DNA from: Pseudomonadota bacterium
GTDB taxonomy: Bacteria > Pseudomonadota > Alphaproteobacteria > Rhizobiales > Devosiaceae
NCBI GenBank assembly: GCA_023415605.1
Contig: JAEZKB010000078.1
Span: forward strand, 1-6,838
DNA length: 6,838 bases
Direction: 5' to 3'
Position 1 is the stretch's first letter. Every line of letters begins with the position of its first letter. The position numbers and the translations under genes are program-made. Under the pieces are notes generated by a model that made no database searches, was not told the DNA's origin, and saw only the letters and a list, made by a program, of their open reading frames with translations. Shown here piece by piece: positions 5,072 through 6,838 of the stretch.

Positions 5072-5877
5072 CAGTCGAACTTGGCGATTACGGGGACGTG
5101 GTCGGAGGGCTTGTCGCTCCAGCCGCGGGCGGCGCGGACGATCTCGTAGCCGGTGGCGTGCTCGGCAATGTCGGCGGTGGCCCAGATATGGTCGAGGCGG
5201 CGGCCCTTGTCGGCGAGCTCCCAGTTGGCCGAGCGATAGCTCCACCAGGAATAGAGTTTCTGGTCCATCGGCACATGCTTGCGGATGAGATCGACCCAGC
5301 CGTGATTGCCGGTGAGCAGCTCCTGCAGCGCCTCGGTCTCCACCGGCGTGTGGCTGACGACCTTCAAAAGCTGCTTGTGGCTCCAGACGTCGTGCTCATA
5401 GGGCGCGATGTTGAAATCGCCGCAGATGAGCTGGCGCTCACGGAAATGATCCTCGCCGAACCAGCTCTTGAGTTCGGAGAGGAAGCCGAGCTTGTGCTTG
5501 AACTTCGGGTTGATCTCCGGATCGGGCTCGTCGCCGCCGGCCGGGATATAGAAGCTGTGCACGGTCATCGGCCCGCGCCCCAGGTCGAGGGTGGCCGAGA
5601 TGTGCCGGCTCTCCTCGATCTCAACGAAGACGCGGCTCGAAATGTCGTTGAGCGGCACTTTCGAGACGATGGCGACACCGTGATAGCCCTTCTGCCCATG
5701 CACGGCCGTATAGGGGTAGCCGGCCGCAGCGAATTCCTTGCGCGGGAACTGCTCGTTGAGGCACTTGATCTCCTGCAGGCAGAGGACATCCGGCTGGTAC
5801 TGGCGCAGAAAATCCAGCACCAGCGGCAGCCGCAGGCGGACCGAATTGATGTTCCAGGTGGCAAGCGAAACCGGCAT
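5071..5877 (-). CDS. xthA: Exodeoxyribonuclease III (AP endonuclease, base excision repair)
   Basis: This 268-residue protein matches the ExoIII family in length and motifs. Xth cleaves the backbone 5' of abasic sites and trims 3' ends of duplex DNA with Mg2+. Family catalytic positions are present: N9 (ATWNINSVR), E36 (CLQEIKC), Y110 (HSFYIPAGG), D154 and N156 (CGDFNIAP), D229 (RRLDHIWAT) and the D259-H260 pair (PSDHVPV). The protein is cytoplasmic with no signal sequence. The ATG at 5877-5875 is preceded 7 bases upstream by AGGA. It follows lolA in the same direction with a 100-base gap that holds a hairpin, and is coupled to the downstream Rid gene. The order ftsK-lolA-xth is common in Hyphomicrobiales. 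Confidence 0.97.
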   Translation of the reverse strand: MPVSLATWNINSVRLRLPLVLDFLRQYQPDVLCLQEIKCLNEQFPRKEFAAAGYPYTAVHGQKGYHGVAIVSKVPLNDISSRVFVEIEESRHISATLDLGRGPMTVHSFYIPAGGDEPDPEINPKFKHKLGFLSELKSWFGEDHFRERQLICGDFNIAPYEHDVWSHKQLLKVVSHTPVETEALQELLTGNHGWVDLIRKHVPMDQKLYSWWSYRSANWELADKGRRLDHIWATADIAEHATGYEIVRAARGWSDKPSDHVPVIAKFD

Positions 5878-5895
5878 CAGAGAATCCTGACGGAA

Positions 5896-5920
5896 AGGGG
5901 CCGGTTCTTATGCGGCCCCT
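5896..5920 (-). terminator. Strong hairpin between lolA and xthA (possible weak terminator or xthA leader structure)
   Basis: AGGGGCCG (5896-5903) and CGGCCCCT (5913-5920) are exact reverse complements around a 9-base loop. Read on the minus strand, the stem is followed by only TT CCG, so it lacks the long U-run of an efficient intrinsic terminator. It ends 18 bases before the xthA ATG, next to its ribosome site (AGGA, 5885-5888 in reverse), so it may act on translation or mRNA processing instead. A smaller stem CCGC-N5-GCGG lies at 5937-5949. Confidence 0.4.
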
Positions 5921-5977
5921 GCCCCATGCCGTAAAGCCGCTTCTTGCGGTGCCCCCTAGGGAGGCCTGCCGACTCGC

Positions 5978-6616
5978 CTATTTCCCGGTGATGGGATCGA
6001 CGTTGCGATAGGTCGCGTCGATGGAAAAGAAAGTGCGCGGGATGGTGACGTCCTTTTCGACGTCATAGAGCGAAAAGGTGAGCTGCGAGCCCGAGGGTTC
6101 GGTCAGCACCCACTGGCGCAGGTCCTTGCTCTCCTTGTCGAACACCAGGTCGACCATGACGACGCCGGCCGGCGTATCGTCCTGCAGCGTCAGCGACAGG
6201 TAGTCGGCCGACTGGTCGATAGCGACGATGTTGGAGCGCAGCAGGTTGATGTCGCTCTCAAGGAACTCGCGCAGCGGCACCTTGTCCTGCGGATAGGCGT
6301 ACTGCGTCTTTTCCTTGCGGTCCACGACGTAGAAGCCGCGGCCGATCGAGACGATCTGCTCGTAGGAGGGCGGATTGTAGCGGAACAGCACCTTGCCGGG
6401 CCGCTCGAGATAGAAGGTGCCCTCGATCTTCTGGCCCTGCGTGTCGATCTGCAGGAAGCGGCCGACCATGGTCTTGATCGCCGAATTGTGCTGGCTGATC
6501 TCGGTGATCAGCGCCTTCTCTTCATCGGTAAGCCGGCGCGGCTCCTGCGCGGTTGCGGGCAGCGCGAGGGCCGCCGAAGAAGCCACGGCGAGAGCGAGAA
6601 GGGTCCGGCGAATCAT
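5978..6616 (-). CDS. lolA: LolA-family outer-membrane lipoprotein carrier protein
   Basis: The 212-residue protein begins with a signal peptide (RR followed by a hydrophobic core at about 5-20 and an ATA-Q cleavage point after residue 23), so it is exported to the periplasm. The mature part follows the LolA pattern: MVGRFLQ (50-56), GTFYLERPGKVLFRYNPP (66-83) with the rPGkfrf-y-P core, a DxxVPL segment (111-115) and DLVFDKESKDLRQWVL (156-171). LolA ferries lipoproteins from the inner-membrane LolCDE complex to the outer membrane; alphaproteobacteria often lack a recognisable LolB. The ATG at 6616-6614 has a weak AAGGA ribosome site 11 bases upstream (6628-6632 read in reverse). It lies 123 bases after ftsK on the same strand and 100 bases before xthA. 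Confidence is high for the family; partners are inferred. Confidence 0.94.
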   Translation of the reverse strand: MIRRTLLALAVASSAALALPATAQEPRRLTDEEKALITEISQHNSAIKTMVGRFLQIDTQGQKIEGTFYLERPGKVLFRYNPPSYEQIVSIGRGFYVVDRKEKTQYAYPQDKVPLREFLESDINLLRSNIVAIDQSADYLSLTLQDDTPAGVVMVDLVFDKESKDLRQWVLTEPSGSQLTFSLYDVEKDVTIPRTFFSIDATYRNVDPITGK

Positions 6617-6676
6617 GAGGCGACGCGTCCTTGATGTGGTCTGGCTGGATCTTGCTTGACCCTAACCTAGGCAGCA

Positions 6677-6722
6677 AATGCGGCAAGAGGTGGAAGGGTT
6701 CACTCCGTCTCGCTGCCGCATT
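6677..6722 (-). repeat. Long-loop inverted repeat between ftsK and lolA
   Basis: AATGCGGCA (6677-6685) and TGCCGCATT (6714-6722) are exact 9-base reverse complements separated by 28 bases. The right arm lies 17 bases after the ftsK stop codon in the minus-strand direction. It could form an extended stem in the ftsK transcript or be a paired protein-binding site; no T-run follows, so it is not a standard terminator. Confidence 0.4.
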
Positions 6723-6739
6723 CCAGGAGCTGTCGGGCC

Positions 6740-6838
6740 TCAATATCCGTCGGCGTTGTTCCCGACCAAAATCTCGCGCTTGCCGGAGTGGTTGGGCGAC
6801 GAGATGACGCCTTCCTGTTCCATGCGCTCGATGAGGGT
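6740..6838 (-). CDS. ftsK: DNA translocase FtsK, C-terminal 32 residues only (gamma domain end)
   Basis: The reverse strand reads TLIERMEQEGVISSPNHSGK, then REILV and GNNADGY, before a TGA stop at 6742-6740. This is the end of the FtsK gamma winged-helix domain (typically LIERMExEGVIGxxNHxGKREIL), which reads polar DNA motifs and activates XerCD recombination at the chromosome dimer site. Only the end is in the window, so motor domain, membrane segment and start are outside. The gene lies upstream of lolA on the same strand. The match is short but clear, because the family sequence is very conserved here. Confidence 0.9.
   Translation of the reverse strand, partial: TLIERMEQEGVISSPNHSGKREILVGNNADGY

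Noticed and set aside
5072..5245. N-terminal extension of the Rid-family gene
   Set aside because: The extension overlaps xthA and is Arg/Pro-rich; the ATG at 5071 starts the Rid fold directly and overlaps the xthA stop by one base.
5098..5934. 278-residue open frame on the plus strand
   Set aside because: It lies fully opposite xthA, whose catalytic residues are all present; it is a GC-driven shadow frame without recognisable domains.
1..6838. CRISPR arrays, tRNA/rRNA genes, insertion sequences, toxin-antitoxin or phage-defence genes
   Set aside because: No repeat-spacer arrays, terminal repeats with transposase, RNA gene signatures or defence-protein motifs are visible in any frame.

Overview
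The window looks like chromosomal DNA of a high-GC alphaproteobacterium, probably of the order Hyphomicrobiales (Rhizobiales). The best evidence is the right half: the end of ftsK, a LolA-type carrier and exonuclease III lie in the same order on the minus strand, next to an OmpR-type response regulator close to the alphaproteobacterial CenR-like group. This placement comes from recognising gene families and their order, not from a database search. There is no sign of phage, insertion sequence, CRISPR, tRNA or rRNA.

Left block (1-1708) is a divergent regulatory unit. On the minus strand a predicted four-helix membrane protein (503-988, GTG start) overlaps by 4 bases (ATGA) a saccharopine-dehydrogenase-like NAD(P)-binding oxidoreductase that runs off the left edge (1-506). 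On the plus strand sits a TetR/AcrR-family regulator (1130-1708). A perfect inverted repeat with 9-base arms and a 3-base centre (1034-1054) in the 141-base divergent gap is the obvious operator. The TetR protein therefore probably controls itself and the two-gene operon. The substrate of the oxidoreductase is unknown.

Middle block (1709-4688) is a signalling region on the plus strand. First comes a roughly 458-residue protein that reads as a degenerate GGDEF-EAL-like protein without catalytic residues (1791-3167). It is followed by a complete response regulator with all phosphorylation residues but no kinase gene nearby (3389-4072). Last is a small stand-alone cyclic-nucleotide-binding-fold protein without a DNA-binding domain and without the usual ligand-binding Glu (4233-4688). 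Two of these three proteins keep a second-messenger-binding fold but appear to lack key residues. The gaps between them hold short perfect palindromes that may be operators.

Right block (4685-6838) is a minus-strand housekeeping cluster: ftsK (C-terminal 32 residues), lolA, xthA and a RidA-family gene translationally coupled to xthA (TGATG). It meets the plus-strand block tail to tail, and the two stop codons share the four bases CTAG. The RidA-like protein lacks the Arg needed for imine deamination in classical RidA.

No complete undescribed system can be shown from this window. The best candidates for new biology are the TetR-operator-oxidoreductase-membrane protein unit and the degenerate second-messenger proteins flanking the response regulator.
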